Shown: in pieces, positions 44,990 through 59,982 of the stretch
Layout of the letters: every line of letters starts with the position of its first letter
How positions within the stretch are numbered: position 1 is the first letter of the stretch
Origin: Pararobbsia silviterrae
GTDB lineage: Bacteria > Pseudomonadota > Gammaproteobacteria > Burkholderiales > Burkholderiaceae
Length of the DNA: 64,000 nt
Assembly (NCBI RefSeq): GCF_003628125.1
Contig: NZ_RBZU01000003.1
Coordinates: 372,001-436,000 of the forward strand
Direction of reading: 5' to 3'
Translations under genes and position numbers: made by a program
Notes under the pieces: generated by a model
What the model was told of the DNA's origin: nothing
What the model saw: the letters and a program-made list of their open reading frames with translations, nothing else
The model's database searches: none

Positions 44990-45023
44990 CAAAAACCCCG
45001 AGGATCGTTTCCGATCGTCGGGG
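44990..45023 (-). terminator. Rho-independent terminator of tRNA-Ser
   Basis: On the minus strand a GC-rich hairpin (outer arms CCCCGA and TCGGGG, inner GATCG and CGATC around a TTTCC loop region) is followed by a run of T. It lies just downstream of the tRNA gene and separates it from the secretion locus. Confidence 0.85.
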
Positions 45024-45035
45024 CTCTGTGCATTC

Positions 45036-45126
45036 TGGCGGAAAGGGTGAGATTCGAACTCACGGTACCCGAGAAGGGTACACCGGATTTCGAGTCCGGC
45101 GCATTCGACCACTCTGCCACCTTTCC
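45036..45126 (-). tRNA. tRNA-Ser (anticodon CGA)
   Basis: A 91-base gene on the minus strand including encoded CCA. It begins GGAAAGGTGGCAGAGTGG and has the anticodon loop CTCGAAA (anticodon CGA, reading TCG serine codons). A long variable arm (GTACCC paired with GGGTAC) is typical of class II tRNA-Ser, and the T-loop GTTCGAATC and 3' acceptor CCTTTCCGCCA complete it. TCG is a heavily used serine codon in this high-GC genome. It lies 218 bases downstream of serS on the same strand. Confidence 0.97.
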
Positions 45127-45344
45127 TTGGTGTTCACAGCCTGCGGCGCTGATACAACCGACCGCTTTGAACTGCTTGATCTGTCGCATGGAGGTCAGCT
45201 GCGACAGAAACGAGATATTAGCGGAGCCCTCATCGCTTTACAAGCCCCCGATGCATCGAAACCGAATTTTTTATCCGGCATCGATCACGCATCGTTTCGG
45301 CTCGCCGTCGACACAGTCATGCCCGCCCCTATCCGGGCGCGCAA

Positions 45345-46670
<1,326 letters not shown>

Positions 46671-46730
46671 CTAACCGAGTGCCGCGACCCGCTTCACGAA
46701 TTGAGGCCCGAATTGTGCCCGCTGATCGTT

Positions 46731-46770
46731 GAATCGCATCGAATCGCGTTGTATCGCGTTGTATCGACGC
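46731..46770. repeat. 10-base tandem repeat between serS and rarA
   Basis: Four in-phase 10-base units: gaatcgcatc, gaatcgcgtt, gtatcgcgtt and gtatcgacgc. Located in the 193-base gap upstream of serS; spacing equals about one helical turn. Confidence 0.5.
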
Positions 46771-46824
46771 GCGCACGAAAGCGCCCCTCGCATCCCCCGC
46801 GCACCGATGACCGCCCCTCGCCCG

Positions 46825-48141
46825 CTACGACTCCCCGCCCCCTCGTGCCTCGTCGTCGAGCGAGCGCAGCCACGCAAGCTTCTCCGCAATCTTCGCTTCG
46901 GCGCCGCGCGGCACCGGCTGGTACCAGCCCGGCTCGTCGAGTCCTTCGGGGAAATACGTCTCGCCCGCCGCATACGCGTGCGGCTCGTCGTGCGCGTAAC
47001 GATATTCGCGGCCGTAGCCGAGCTCCTTCATGAGCTTGGTCGGCGCATTGCGCAAATGCACGGGCACCTCGCGCGAACGATCCTGGCGCACGAACGCCAT
47101 CGCCTGATTGAACGCAAGCTCGCCCGCATTGCTCTTGGCCGCGACCGCGAGATAGACCACCGCCTGCCCGAGCGCGAGTTCGCCCTCGGGCGAACCGAGC
47201 CGTTCATAGGTCAGCGCCGCATCGTTCGCGATCTGCATCGCGCGCGGGTCCGCGAGGCCGATGTCCTCCCACGCCATCCGGATAATTCGGCGCGCGAGAT
47301 AGCGCGGATCGGCGCCGCCGTCGAGCATCCGGCACAGCCAGTACAGCGCCGCATCCGGGTGCGAGCCGCGCACGGACTTGTGCAGCGCCGAGATCTGATC
47401 GTAGAAATTGTCGCCGCCCTTGTCGAAACGACGCACGTTGAGCGTCAGCGCATTCTCGACAAACGCCGCGTCGATCGTCGTCTTGCCCGACGCAGTGGCG
47501 GCCGTATCGGTCTGTTCGAGCAGATTCAGAAACCGGCGCGCATCGCCGTCGGCATAGCCGATCAGCGTCGTGATCGCGACCTCGTCGAAAGCGAGGCGCG
47601 ACAGCACGGTCTGCCGCGCGCGCGCGAGCAGCTCGCGCATCTCGTCCTCGGTCAGCGCCTTGAGCACGTAAACCTGCGCGCGCGAGAGCAGCGCCGAATT
47701 GACCTCGAACGACGGGTTCTCGGTCGTCGCGCCGATAAACACGACGAGCCCCGACTCGACGAAGGGCAGCAACGCGTCCTGCTGCGCCTTGTTGAACCGG
47801 TGGATTTCATCGACGAACAACAAGGTCTGCTTGCCGCTTTGCGCAAGATATTGCTCGGCCTGCTCCATCGCGGCCCGGATGTCCTTGACGCCCGCGAACA
47901 CGGCCGACAGCGCGATGAACTCGCAATCGAACGCATCGGCCGTCAGTCGCGCGAGCGTCGTCTTGCCGACACCCGGCGGGCCCCAGAGCAGCATCGAATG
48001 CGGCTTGCCCGATTCGAACGCGAGCCGCAGCGGCTTGCCGGGTCCGAGCAGATGCTTCTGGCCGATCACATCGGCGAGCGTCGCGGGCCGCAGCGCCTCG
48101 GCAAGCGGCCGGCGCGGCTCGACCTTGAACAGATCATCCAT
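46825..48141 (-). CDS. rarA: Replication-associated recombination protein A (MgsA/RarA AAA+ ATPase)
   Basis: A 438-residue AAA+ ATPase related to clamp loaders that acts at stalled replication forks. Walker [10 protein letters not shown] (about residues 52-60), Walker [13 protein letters not shown], sensor 1 [12 protein letters not shown] and the C-terminal tetramerisation domain ([19 protein letters not shown]) are all present. The start overlaps the lolA stop by eight bases, so it is coupled to lolA. Confidence 0.96.
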   Translation of the reverse strand: MDDLFKVEPRRPLAEALRPATLADVIGQKHLLGPGKPLRLAFESGKPHSMLLWGPPGVGKTTLARLTADAFDCEFIALSAVFAGVKDIRAAMEQAEQYLAQSGKQTLLFVDEIHRFNKAQQDALLPFVESGLVVFIGATTENPSFEVNSALLSRAQVYVLKALTEDEMRELLARARQTVLSRLAFDEVAITTLIGYADGDARRFLNLLEQTDTAATASGKTTIDAAFVENALTLNVRRFDKGGDNFYDQISALHKSVRGSHPDAALYWLCRMLDGGADPRYLARRIIRMAWEDIGLADPRAMQIANDAALTYERLGSPEGELALGQAVVYLAVAAKSNAGELAFNQAMAFVRQDRSREVPVHLRNAPTKLMKELGYGREYRYAHDEPHAYAAGETYFPEGLDEPGWYQPVPRGAEAKIAEKLAWLRSLDDEARGGGES

Positions 48142-48802
48142 GGATCACGTCGGCGCCCTTGGGCGGTGTGAACTTGAACGTGTCGGCCGGCAGCGTCGGA
48201 TTCTTGACGACGTTCGTGAACGTCAGCAGCGTCACGTTACCGAACACGTCGTGCAACTCCATCGCGGCGAGCGTGCCGTCGCGAAAGCCGATGCCGATTT
48301 GCTGGAATTGCGTGCCCTGGCTCTTCGGCGTGAGCTCGAGCCAGTCGATGCCGTCCTTCACGCCGACGTCGCGCAAGGCGTAGCTCTTGTCGAGATCGTT
48401 GCTGCCGAACAGGATCGCCGCCGGGCTCGCGCCGAGCGCATTGCCGAGCTTGCGCTCGGTGACCTGGTTCAGGTCCTTGTCGTAGACGTAGAAATTCTCG
48501 CCGTCGGCCTGCAGCAGCTGGTCATAGGGCTTCGTATAGGCCCAGATGAACTTGCCGGGCCGCGCGAATACGAAATTGCCGCTCTGCGTGCCGGCCGCCT
48601 TCAGCGCCTGCGTGGCGCTCGCGCCACCCTTGTTCGCCGAGATCTGATGCTGGACGAAGTCGCCGCGCGCCGAATGCACCTGCGCGACGAACGCCTTCAG
48701 GTCGTCGATCCCGCCCGCGAACGCCTGCGATGCGGCAAGCAGCGAGGCGCCCAGCAGCGACGCCGTGAGTACCGCCTTTCGAATCATCGATTTCATAGTC
48801 AT
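48134..48802 (-). CDS. lolA: Outer-membrane lipoprotein carrier protein LolA
   Basis: A periplasmic chaperone (222-residue precursor) that takes lipoproteins from LolCDE to LolB. A signal peptide ([20 protein letters not shown], ending AFA-GG) is followed by [37 protein letters not shown] and [14 protein letters not shown], all LolA hallmarks. The start is either ATG 48802 or ATG 48796; longer readings are upstream non-coding sequence. It sits between ftsK and rarA in the same direction, a conserved Burkholderiaceae order. The two lipoproteins of the RTX locus, if sorted outward, would depend on it. Confidence 0.94.
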   Translation of the reverse strand: MTMKSMIRKAVLTASLLGASLLAASQAFAGGIDDLKAFVAQVHSARGDFVQHQISANKGGASATQALKAAGTQSGNFVFARPGKFIWAYTKPYDQLLQADGENFYVYDKDLNQVTERKLGNALGASPAAILFGSNDLDKSYALRDVGVKDGIDWLELTPKSQGTQFQQIGIGFRDGTLAAMELHDVFGNVTLLTFTNVVKNPTLPADTFKFTPPKGADVIHG

Positions 48803-48990
48803 ACGGTCGAAACGGAATAACCGTGGGAATAACTTGGGAAATATAACCGGGCGCCGCAAGCGGCATGCCCCGGAGATGGGCTTGACGCACGTCCCGCACG
48901 TCCGTGGCGCACGTCCAGCGCGCACCCGCGGGCCAGGCGTCGAACGGCGGGCGTCGTCGCACGCGTGCGCCCGCCCACACGCGAATCTGC

Positions 48991-51327
48991 TCACTCGGCG
49001 TCGCGCGTCGGCACGAGGATCTCGCGATTGCCGTTCGACGACATCGCCGAGACCATGCCCGATTGCTCCATCTGTTCGAGCAGCCGCGCCGCCCGGTTAT
49101 AGCCGATACGCAGATGCCGCTGGACGAGCGAGATCGACGCGCGCTTGTGCTTGATCACGATCTCGCAGGCCTGATCGTAAAGCGGATCGGATTCGCCGCC
49201 TGCGCCGCCCGCGCCGGCTTCACCGCCCTCGACGCCGTCCTCGCCCGCGACGCCGCCCTCGAGAATTCCCTCGATATAGTTGGCCTCGCCGGACTCCTTG
49301 AGCTTCTCGACGACGCGATGAACTTCATCGTCCGACACGAACGCGCCATGCACGCGCACGGGCAAGCCCGTACCCGGCGGCAGATAGAGCATGTCGCCCA
49401 TCCCGAGCAGCGACTCGGCGCCCTGCTGGTCGAGAATGGTCCGCGAGTCGATCTTCGACGAGACCTGGAACGCCATGCGCGTCGGCACATTGGCCTTGAT
49501 CAGCCCCGTGATCACGTCGACCGACGGACGCTGCGTCGCGAGGATCAAGTGTATGCCCGCGGCGCGCGCCTTCTGCGCGATCCGCGCGATGAGCTCCTCG
49601 ACCTTCTTGCCCACGACCATCATGAGGTCGGCCAGCTCGTCGATGACGACGACGATCGTCGGCAGCCGGTCGAGCGGCTCCGGTGCGTCGGGCGTCAACG
49701 AGAACGGATTCGGAATCTTTTCCTCGCGCTTGGCCGCGTCGTCGATCTTGTTGTTGTAGCCGCTCAGATTGCGCACGCCGAGCTTGCTCATGAGCTTGTA
49801 GCGGCGCTCCATCTCGGCGACGGTCCAGTTCAGCGCGTTGCCGGCCTGGCGCATGTCCGTGACGACCGGACACAGCAAGTGCGGAATGCCTTCGTAGACG
49901 CTCATTTCGAGCATCTTCGGGTCGATGAGCATCATGCGGACCTGATCGGGCGTCGCCTTGTAGAGCAACGACAGGATCATCGCGTTGATCCCGACCGATT
50001 TGCCCGAACCCGTCGTCCCCGCGACGAGCAGGTGGGGCATTTTCGCGAGGTCGGCGACGACGGGCTTGCCGCTGATGTCCTTGCCGAGACCCATCGTCAG
50101 CGCGGACGGCGCGTCGGCATAGATCTCGGAGCCGAGGATTTCCGACAGCCGCACCGTCTGCCGGCGCGGATTCGGCAATTCGAGCGCCATGTAGTTCTTG
50201 CCCGGAATCGTCTCGACGACACGGATCGACACGAGCGAGAGCGACCGCGCGAGATCCTTCGCGAGACCGACGATCTGGCTGCCTTTGACGCCCGTCGCCG
50301 GTTCGATCTCATAGCGCGTGACGACAGGCCCCGGATACGCGGCGACGACGCTGACCTCGACGCCGAAATCCTTGAGCTTCTTTTCGATGAGCCGCGACGT
50401 GAATTCGAGCGTATCGGCCGAGACGGTCTCCTGGACGGCCGCCGCGGGGTCGAGCAACGCGAGCGGCGGCAACGTGCTGTCGGGCATCTCGGCGAACAAC
50501 GGTTGCTGCTTTTCCTTCTCGACGCGTTCGGACGTCGGCACGGTCGTGACCTGGGGCACGATCTGCACGGGCTCGTGTTCCTCGAGCTTCACGCGGCCGC
50601 GTTCGACCTTGTTTTCGCGCTTGACCGCGGCGGCCTCGCCGGCCTTGCGGTCGCGCTTGGCTTCCTGCCGCAGACGCGCGAGCGTGACGGCGTTGATGAT
50701 CGCCTCGCCGACCTTCTCGGCCACGCTGAGCCACGAAAACTTGAAGTAGAGCGACAGGCCGATGCCGAACGCGAACAACAGCGCGAGCGTCCCGCCCGTG
50801 AAACCGAGCGCGTGCGACACGGCGTTCGCGACGAGGTCGCCGAACACGCCGCCCGACGAACGCGGCAGCGCGAGCTTGAGCGACCACATCCGCAGCGACT
50901 CGATGCCCATGGACGACAGCAACACGAGCGCGAACGCGCCGATCTGCACGACCCAGCCTTCGCCGACATGCGCGGACGCGCCGTCGTCGTCATCGAAGCC
51001 GCGGCCGCCGCGCTCGCGCGGCTCCGCGATCCGCTTGTAGCCGCCCGCGACACCGCGCGCGAGCAGCACGATCCACCAATAGGCCGAGAGGCCGAACAAC
51101 AGGAACAGCAGGTCCGATGTCCATGCGCCGACGCGGCCGGCCCAGTTCGAGATGTGGTCGACTTGCGCCGAATGCGTCCAGCTCGGATCGCGCCGCGTGT
51201 AGCTGACGAGCGCCATGACGAGAAACAGCAGCAGCGCCGCCTGCACCAGCCAGCGGATTTCCGAGAACAGCCGCGACATCCGGTGCGGCAGCGCGTTGGC
51301 GCCGGGTGAAAAAGTCGTTTTCGCCAT
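48991..51327 (-). CDS. ftsK: DNA translocase FtsK
   Basis: Septal DNA pump that clears the chromosome terminus during division. The 778 residues have four or five N-terminal membrane segments (about 25-230) and a short linker, then the RecA-like motor with Walker [11 protein letters not shown] (Lys443) and Walker [13 protein letters not shown]. The C-terminal winged-helix gamma domain ([20 protein letters not shown]) reads KOPS. A Gly/Glu-rich repetitive insert (about 49195-49265) precedes gamma. ATG at 51325-51327 (MAKTTFSPG) is chosen; an in-frame start at 51375 would add 16 residues. It is divergent from trxB. Confidence 0.96.
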   Translation of the reverse strand: MAKTTFSPGANALPHRMSRLFSEIRWLVQAALLLFLVMALVSYTRRDPSWTHSAQVDHISNWAGRVGAWTSDLLFLLFGLSAYWWIVLLARGVAGGYKRIAEPRERGGRGFDDDDGASAHVGEGWVVQIGAFALVLLSSMGIESLRMWSLKLALPRSSGGVFGDLVANAVSHALGFTGGTLALLFAFGIGLSLYFKFSWLSVAEKVGEAIINAVTLARLRQEAKRDRKAGEAAAVKRENKVERGRVKLEEHEPVQIVPQVTTVPTSERVEKEKQQPLFAEMPDSTLPPLALLDPAAAVQETVSADTLEFTSRLIEKKLKDFGVEVSVVAAYPGPVVTRYEIEPATGVKGSQIVGLAKDLARSLSLVSIRVVETIPGKNYMALELPNPRRQTVRLSEILGSEIYADAPSALTMGLGKDISGKPVVADLAKMPHLLVAGTTGSGKSVGINAMILSLLYKATPDQVRMMLIDPKMLEMSVYEGIPHLLCPVVTDMRQAGNALNWTVAEMERRYKLMSKLGVRNLSGYNNKIDDAAKREEKIPNPFSLTPDAPEPLDRLPTIVVVIDELADLMMVVGKKVEELIARIAQKARAAGIHLILATQRPSVDVITGLIKANVPTRMAFQVSSKIDSRTILDQQGAESLLGMGDMLYLPPGTGLPVRVHGAFVSDDEVHRVVEKLKESGEANYIEGILEGGVAGEDGVEGGEAGAGGAGGESDPLYDQACEIVIKHKRASISLVQRHLRIGYNRAARLLEQMEQSGMVSAMSSNGNREILVPTRDAE

Positions 51328-53651
<2,324 letters not shown>

Positions 53652-53842
53652 GGCGCGACCCTCGCGCTGGGCGCTTGACCGATACCGCATGCGATTGACG
53701 GTGCCCCCCGATGCGCCGTCTCCGCGGTCAAGGCGCGGCGCTCATGCCTGAGCGGCGCTCACGGACCTGCAATCCCATCAAAGACAGCATCGATGCATCG
53801 GCATCGCCGATCGGGCGCAAGCGGCATCGTTCAACACCGATC

Positions 53843-53859
53843 GGGCCCATGACGGGCCC
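53843..53859. terminator. Possible hairpin terminator between smr and glnB
   Basis: GGGCCC-ATGAC-GGGCCC can fold into a six-pair stem between the convergent genes. Only two T follow, so it is weak as a rho-independent terminator. Confidence 0.35.
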
Positions 53860-53885
53860 TTGCGTGCGAGACGGGATGCCTGCGC

Positions 53886-54233
<348 letters not shown>

Positions 54234-54430
54234 TTAAATGGCTGGATGTGCTCTCGATGCTGCGGATGGCTGTGCGTGCGGCGCAGGCCACCGTCATATC
54301 GCGGGGTACACGATGTCGATCGGCATGCGCATGGATGGGCTTGCCTGCATTCTACCCGTCGCGGCGCGGCGCCCGAAGCGCCGCGTCCGGCACGCGCGTG
54401 CAGACGGCTCCTGCATGCCCTCCTGCATGC

Positions 54431-56482
54431 CTATTGGTCGGGCACGCTCGCGAGTTGTTCGAGCCAGACGACCGACTCGCCATCGCTCGGCGCGCGCCAG
54501 TCGCCGCGCGGCGACAACGAACCTCCGGTCCCGACCTTCGGCGCGTTCGGAATGCATGAGCGCTTGAACTGGCTCTGACGGAAAAACCGGTCGAGAAAGA
54601 TGCCGAGGTTATGCTTGATCGCCGCGAGCGTGTAGGCGTTGCGCGCGACGTCCGCGCGCTCGGGCCAGCGTCCCTTTTCCCGGTCGTGCCACGCCGTGTG
54701 CGCGAGGAACGCGACCTTCGACGGCGCGAATCCGAACCGCAGCGTGTAGTAGAGATTGAAGTCCTGCAGCTCGTACGGCCCGATGACGGCTTCGGTCTTC
54801 TGCTCGATCTTGCCCGACTCGCTCGACGGAATCAGTTCGGGGCTGATCTCGGTCGACAACACGTTCTCGAGCACCTCGGCGCCGCTCTCGCTGATCTGCC
54901 GCGTTTCGGCGACCCAGCGCACAAGATGCGCGATCAGCGTCTTCGGCACGCTCGCATTGACGTTGTAGTGCGACATATGGTCGCCGACGCCGTACGTGCA
55001 CCAGCCCAGCGCGAGTTCGCTGAGATCGCCCGTGCCGATCACGATCGCGTGATTGAAGTTCGCGAGCCGGAACAGATGGTTCGTGCGCTCGCCCGCCTGG
55101 ACGTTCTCGAACGTGACGTCGTACTGCGCCTGGCCTTCGGCGTACGGATGGCCGAGATCGCGGAGCATCTGCTCGCATGCGGGCCGGATATCGATTTCGT
55201 GCGCCGAGCAGCCGACCACGCGCATGAGTTCGCGCGCCTGCTGCAAGGTGCGCTCGCTCGTCGCGAAGCCCGGCATCGTGTACGCGAGGATGTTCGTGCG
55301 CGGCAGGTTCAGGCGGTCCATCGCTTTCGCGCAGACGAGCAGCGCATGCGTCGAATCGAGCCCGCCCGAGATGCCGATCACGACCTTCGACAGCTTGCTC
55401 GACGCGAGCCGCTGCACGAGTCCGTGGACCTGGATCTGGTAGACCTCGTTGCAGCGCTCGTCGCGCCGGCGCGGATCGGCCGGCACGTACGGGAAGCGCT
55501 CGACATGACGTTCGAGCGGCAAGGCGCGCTCGCGCACGAGATGCGCGTCGAACGCGAGCACGCGAAAACGCGCGACCTCATGCGCATGCCGGCGCACCGA
55601 CTGCGCGAACGTCGTCGTGTGCATGCGTTCGCGCGAAAGCCGTTCGAGATCGACGTCGGCGACGATCAGATGCGAGTCGTCGCGGAACCGCTCCGACTCG
55701 GCGAGCATCTCGCCGTTTTCGTAGATCAGCGCCTGTCCGTCCCAAGCGAGATCGGTCGTCGATTCGCCGCGCCCGGCCGACGTGTAGAGATACGCCGCGA
55801 GACAACGCGCCGACTGCTGCCCGACAAGCTGATGGCGATAGCCGGACTTGCCGATCACGACATTCGACGCCGACAGATTGACGAGCACGGTCGCGCCCGC
55901 GAGCGCCGCGAACGACGACGGCGGCACGGGCACCCAAACGTCTTCGCAGATCTCCGCGTGGAAGCGCAGCAACGGCAGATTGCTCGCCTGAAACAGCAGA
56001 TCGGAGCCGAACGGCACGCGTTCGCCGAGCAGATCGATGGCATCGACCGGCGCGTTTTCGCCCGCGCTGAACTGCCGCGCTTCATAGAACTCGCTGTAGT
56101 TCGGCAGATAGCTCTTCGGGACGACGCCGATCACGCGCCCCGACGACACGACGACGGCGCAGTTGTACAACGCGTGCTGCACGCGCAGCGGCATGCCGAC
56201 GAGCAAGGTCGTCGCGATCTCGCGCGACGCGTCGACGATCGTCCTGAGCGCGGCTTCGCATGCATCGAGCAATGCGGCCTGATGAAACAGGTCATCGCAC
56301 GTGTAGGCCGACAAGCCAAGCTCGGGAAAGGCGACGAGCGCCGCGCCGCGCGCGGCGGCATCGCGTGCGAGCGCGAGCGTCTGGGCCGCGTTGAACGCCG
56401 GGTCCGCGACGCGGCAGCGTGGCACGCCGACCGCGACACGCGCAAAACCGTGGGTATAGAGATTGAAGAACGGATGGGTCAT
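54431..56482 (-). CDS. nadE: Glutamine-dependent NAD+ synthetase
   Basis: A 683-residue two-domain enzyme making NAD+ from deamido-NAD+. The N-terminal nitrilase-type glutaminase (about 1-290) has the Glu of [16 protein letters not shown], the Lys region ([20 protein letters not shown]) and the Cys of [13 protein letters not shown]. The C-terminal synthetase has the PP-loop [17 protein letters not shown] at 56482 is used; the codon before it is GTG and would add one residue. It is upstream of glnB on the same strand and divergent from the FemAB-like gene. Confidence 0.96.
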   Translation of the reverse strand: MTHPFFNLYTHGFARVAVGVPRCRVADPAFNAAQTLALARDAAARGAALVAFPELGLSAYTCDDLFHQAALLDACEAALRTIVDASREIATTLLVGMPLRVQHALYNCAVVVSSGRVIGVVPKSYLPNYSEFYEARQFSAGENAPVDAIDLLGERVPFGSDLLFQASNLPLLRFHAEICEDVWVPVPPSSFAALAGATVLVNLSASNVVIGKSGYRHQLVGQQSARCLAAYLYTSAGRGESTTDLAWDGQALIYENGEMLAESERFRDDSHLIVADVDLERLSRERMHTTTFAQSVRRHAHEVARFRVLAFDAHLVRERALPLERHVERFPYVPADPRRRDERCNEVYQIQVHGLVQRLASSKLSKVVIGISGGLDSTHALLVCAKAMDRLNLPRTNILAYTMPGFATSERTLQQARELMRVVGCSAHEIDIRPACEQMLRDLGHPYAEGQAQYDVTFENVQAGERTNHLFRLANFNHAIVIGTGDLSELALGWCTYGVGDHMSHYNVNASVPKTLIAHLVRWVAETRQISESGAEVLENVLSTEISPELIPSSESGKIEQKTEAVIGPYELQDFNLYYTLRFGFAPSKVAFLAHTAWHDREKGRWPERADVARNAYTLAAIKHNLGIFLDRFFRQSQFKRSCIPNAPKVGTGGSLSPRGDWRAPSDGESVVWLEQLASVPDQ

Positions 56483-56647
56483 CACGCATTCCTAGGGGTT
56501 GCGCACCGGCGACCGATGCCGGGTGGACAACGCGGGTCGGGATATGCAGCTAAGATAGGGACGATTAGCGACCTTGTGCATCGATCGTCATGCGCCGCGC
56601 TCAGGCTCGCGCGACATGGCCGATGCTTTCGGAACGATTCGGGACTG

Positions 56648-58003
56648 ATGGATTATCGCACGCGCATTGTCGAATCACCGGCAGACCTCGACGCCGACAT
56701 GTGGAACGCGCTGCTCGCAAAGCAGCCGAAACCCACGCCCTTCCTGCGGCATGAATTCCTGAGCGCGTTGACCGAGGCCGGATGCGCGACGGCCGAGACC
56801 GGCTGGGCGCCGCGCTTTCTGACGATCTGGCGCAGCACGGGTCACAGTTCGACGCAAGACGACGGCGCGTCGCGCGAATCGGCTTCGAGGCCGAACCGCG
56901 CGCCGGAATCCGCTTCGACGTTCGCTTCAACGTCCGATTCCGCATCGGATCCGGCATCCGACTCCGACGACGCGCCGCGCGAATGGCTCGCCGACGGCCA
57001 GACGATCGGCCCGTCGAGCTTCGACGGCGAAACGCTCGTCGCCGCGATGCCGCTTTATCTGAAAAGCCATTCGTACGGCGAGTACGTGTTCGACTGGGCA
57101 TGGGCCGATGCGTATCGGCGCAATGGCCTCGAGTACTACCCGAAGCTGCTCTGCGCGGTGCCGTTCACGCCGGTGTCCGGCGCGCGCTTGCTCGCGATCG
57201 ACGACGAGAGCCGGCTCACGCTTGCCGCGACGCTGCGCGCGCTCGCCGAGGACTCGGGGGTCTCGTCGCTCCACGTGCTCTACCCGACCGACGACGAAGC
57301 GGGCGTGCTCGACGCCGTCGGCATGATGGCGCGGCGCGGCGTGCAATTCCACTGGGAGAATCCGGGTTACCGCGACTTCGACGAATTCTTGTCGACGCTC
57401 GAACAGAAAAAGCGCAAGAACATCCGCGCCGAGCGTCGCAAGGTCCAGGAGGCCGGTGTCACGATGCGTCGGGTCAAGGGACCCGATATCACCGACGACG
57501 CATGGCGCTTCTTCAACCGCTGCTACCAGCAGACGTACCGCGAGCATCATTCGAGCCCGTATCTGAACCTCGCGTTCTTCCGAACGATCGGCCGCACGAT
57601 GCCCGAGAATCTGATGATGGTGATCGCCGAACACGAAGGCCGCCCGGTCGCGAGTTCACTCGTCGTCTACCAGCGCGACAGCGATGGCGGCACCTTGTAT
57701 GGCCGCTACTGGGGCGCGATCGAACATATCCCGTGTCTGCACTTCGAGACGGCCTACTACCAGCCGCTCGAATTCTGCATCGAGGAGGGCTTGCGCGCCT
57801 TCGAAGGCGGCGCGCAAGGCGAACACAAGATGGCGCGCGGCTTTATGCCGACCGTCACGCATTCGGCGCACTGGCTCGCGCATCCGTCGTTCGCCGATGC
57901 CGTCGAACGTTTCCTCGCGCAGGAAACCGCGCATATGCGCGACTACGTCGACGAACTCCGCGAACACGATCCGTTCCGCCACGCCGGCGCGCGCGACGCG
58001 TAG
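56648..58003 (+). CDS. FemAB-like (DUF482) acyl/amino-acid transferase-like protein
   Basis: A 451-residue cytoplasmic protein of the GNAT/FemAB-like DUF482 group. Family motifs are TPFLRHEFLSALTEAGCA, FDWAWADAYRRNGLEYYPKL, LEQKKRKNIRAERRKVQEAGV and EHKMARGFMPTVTHSAHWL. The family is annotated variously as peptidoglycan-related; no reaction is established. Residues about 66-110 are a Ser/Ala/Asp-rich insertion with short repeats that interrupts the conserved N-terminal part. ATG at 56648 is preferred; a much longer reading frame that includes it runs antisense to nadE and is a shadow. Confidence 0.87.
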   Translation: MDYRTRIVESPADLDADMWNALLAKQPKPTPFLRHEFLSALTEAGCATAETGWAPRFLTIWRSTGHSSTQDDGASRESASRPNRAPESASTFASTSDSASDPASDSDDAPREWLADGQTIGPSSFDGETLVAAMPLYLKSHSYGEYVFDWAWADAYRRNGLEYYPKLLCAVPFTPVSGARLLAIDDESRLTLAATLRALAEDSGVSSLHVLYPTDDEAGVLDAVGMMARRGVQFHWENPGYRDFDEFLSTLEQKKRKNIRAERRKVQEAGVTMRRVKGPDITDDAWRFFNRCYQQTYREHHSSPYLNLAFFRTIGRTMPENLMMVIAEHEGRPVASSLVVYQRDSDGGTLYGRYWGAIEHIPCLHFETAYYQPLEFCIEEGLRAFEGGAQGEHKMARGFMPTVTHSAHWLAHPSFADAVERFLAQETAHMRDYVDELREHDPFRHAGARDA

Positions 58004-58143
58004 ACGCGGCAAGCCTCACGCCAGACGGTCGGCTCAAACGCAAACCCGGCGGCCGGCGCGCGCCGCGCGACGGGCCTCGGCCCATCGCGACGGGCGCGGC
58101 CCGGGCGCCGGGTTGCGTGTCGTGTATCGGCGTCGCGTGACGC

Positions 58144-58671
58144 TTACTTCGCGGCGTTCGCGATGCCGTCGGTAATTTCCTTGTGCGCGGCTTCGATGCC
58201 GACCCAGCCCTCGACCTTGACCCACTTGCCCTTTTCGAGCGCCTTGTAGTTCTCGAAGAAGTGCTTGATCTGATCCTTCAGATAACCCGGCACGTCGTCG
58301 ATCGACTTGATGTTCGCGGTCATCGGGCAGACCTTGTCGTGCGGCACGGCGATGAGCTTCGCATCGACGCCCGACTCATCGGTCATCTGCAGCATGCCGA
58401 GCGCGCGCGCACGCACGACCGAGCCCGCGAGCAGCGGAAACGGCGTGATCACGAGCACGTCGACGGGGTCGCCGTCGCCCGACAGCGTGTGCGGGATGAA
58501 ACCGTAGTTGACCGGATAGCGCATGCCCGTGCCGACGAAACGATCGACGACGAGCAGGCCCATTTCCTTGTCGGCTTCGTACTTGACGGGGTCGCTCTGA
58601 GCGGGAATTTCGATGATGACGTTGAAATCGGTCGGCAGGTCTTTGCCAGCGGGGACGCGGTCGAAGCTCAT
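58144..58671 (-). CDS. ppa: Inorganic pyrophosphatase
   Basis: Family I soluble pyrophosphatase, 175 residues, hydrolysing PPi from biosynthetic reactions. The signature DGDPVD (Asp66, Asp68, Asp71) is intact, and the substrate-binding residues in [12 protein letters not shown] and NYGFIPHT are present. AGAGAA precedes the ATG at 58669-58671. Convergent with the FemAB-like gene; hemY is 113 bases upstream on the same strand. Confidence 0.97.
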   Translation of the reverse strand: MSFDRVPAGKDLPTDFNVIIEIPAQSDPVKYEADKEMGLLVVDRFVGTGMRYPVNYGFIPHTLSGDGDPVDVLVITPFPLLAGSVVRARALGMLQMTDESGVDAKLIAVPHDKVCPMTANIKSIDDVPGYLKDQIKHFFENYKALEKGKWVKVEGWVGIEAAHKEITDGIANAAK

Positions 58672-58784
58672 GGTGTTCTCTGTTTCAGGAGGTCTGTCGG
58701 CCGGCGCGCGAAGCGCCGTACGGGGAAATCATGCCGGCCGCAATTATAGCGGCAGCGCTCCGGGCGACGCCGCGCGGCGCGCGT

Positions 58785-59978
58785 TCAGGTCAGCTTGATC
58801 GCGAGCGCGCTCGCGCGGTAATGCGTGCTCGCCTCGCCCGCGTGGCCGAGCTCCTCATGGAGCCGCGCCAGCGCGCGATGCGCGCGAATCTTCAGCGTGT
58901 CGTTGTCGCCTGCAAGCGCGAGCGCCTGTTCGAGAAACGCCTGCGCCTTGCCCCAAAGCTGCTGCTGCAGACATAGGCGGCCCAGCGTGAACTTGAGATC
59001 GGCGTCGTCGGGGTGTTCGGCCTGCCACGCTTCCGCGCGCTGGATCAGCGGCAAGGCCTCGCCGCCGCCGCAATCGGCATAGCGGCGCAGCAGGCGCGCA
59101 TCCCATTGCTGGGCAAGCGCGTCCTCGACAATCTTGCGCGCTTCGCGCGGACGATCGAGCTGCAGCAGCAGATCCGCCGCGAGATCGGCGATCCGCGGCG
59201 TCTGCCGCTCGGTCAACGGCAAACTGTCCCAGCACGCAAGCAAGGCGACCGGATCGTGCCGGCGGTCGCGCAGCAGGTTCTCGGCCGACAACTGCCGCAG
59301 CCGCAATGCGACGGCCGGGTGGATCGCCTCGCGCTTTTCGAGCAGCTTGACGAGCTTGAGCACCTCGGGCCAATGCTTGAGTTGCTGGTGCGCACGCAGC
59401 GCGATCTGCTGCGCGTTGAGCCGCCGCACGCCCTGCGCCTCGAGCTCCGCGAGCGCGTTCAACGCGCCTTCGGAATCGCGCGCATCGGCGCGCATATCGG
59501 CGCTCGCCATCAGACGCGCGTCCTGCCACTCCTTGTCTTCGATCTGTTCGAGCCACGCGTCGCGTCGCGCGTACTCGTGCATGCGGTGCGCGGCGAGCGC
59601 GCCGATCATCGCGGCGGGCGGCTGATTCTCGTCGAACGCGCCCGCATCGCGCGCCGCCTTTTCGGCGCGCGAGAAACGCCCCGCGTAGAGGTTCGCGAGC
59701 GCGTCGCGCAACGACGCATGCGCCTTCGCCGCGCGCGCGCGCGTGCGATAGGCTGCGACGCGATCCGGCATGCGCCAGAGATTGCGCACGGTGCGCGTCA
59801 GCACATAGATCACGATGAATGCGACGACGATCGCCACGATCGCGAAGTTCAACGACACGTCGATCCGGTACGGATCGTCGATGATCAGCACATGGCCCGC
59901 GTCGAAATGACCGAACAACGCGATCACGACCGCCGCGACGAACAGCAGCACCAGCCAGAAGAGAGCCCGCATCGCCAT
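58785..59978 (-). CDS. hemY: HemY-like membrane TPR protein
   Basis: A 397-residue inner-membrane protein with two N-terminal helices (ALFWLVLLFVAAVVIALFG and FAIVAIVVAFIVIYVLTR) and a HemY_N region, followed by TPR-like helical repeats (about 120-390). Gram-negative HemY has no proven enzymatic step; it accompanies heme genes and is proposed to influence early tetrapyrrole synthesis. It is not the oxygen-dependent protoporphyrinogen oxidase of the same name. Start ATG at 59978 follows the hemDX stop by four bases, making it third in the hemC-hemDX-hemY operon. Confidence 0.93.
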   Translation of the reverse strand: MAMRALFWLVLLFVAAVVIALFGHFDAGHVLIIDDPYRIDVSLNFAIVAIVVAFIVIYVLTRTVRNLWRMPDRVAAYRTRARAAKAHASLRDALANLYAGRFSRAEKAARDAGAFDENQPPAAMIGALAAHRMHEYARRDAWLEQIEDKEWQDARLMASADMRADARDSEGALNALAELEAQGVRRLNAQQIALRAHQQLKHWPEVLKLVKLLEKREAIHPAVALRLRQLSAENLLRDRRHDPVALLACWDSLPLTERQTPRIADLAADLLLQLDRPREARKIVEDALAQQWDARLLRRYADCGGGEALPLIQRAEAWQAEHPDDADLKFTLGRLCLQQQLWGKAQAFLEQALALAGDNDTLKIRAHRALARLHEELGHAGEASTHYRASALAIKLT

Positions 59979-59982
59979 CGCG

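Noticed and set aside
54611-58003. An 1130-codon open frame on the plus strand
   Set aside because: Only its last 451 codons (from 56648) encode a recognisable protein. The rest is antisense to nadE, very Arg-rich and an artefact of high GC codon bias.
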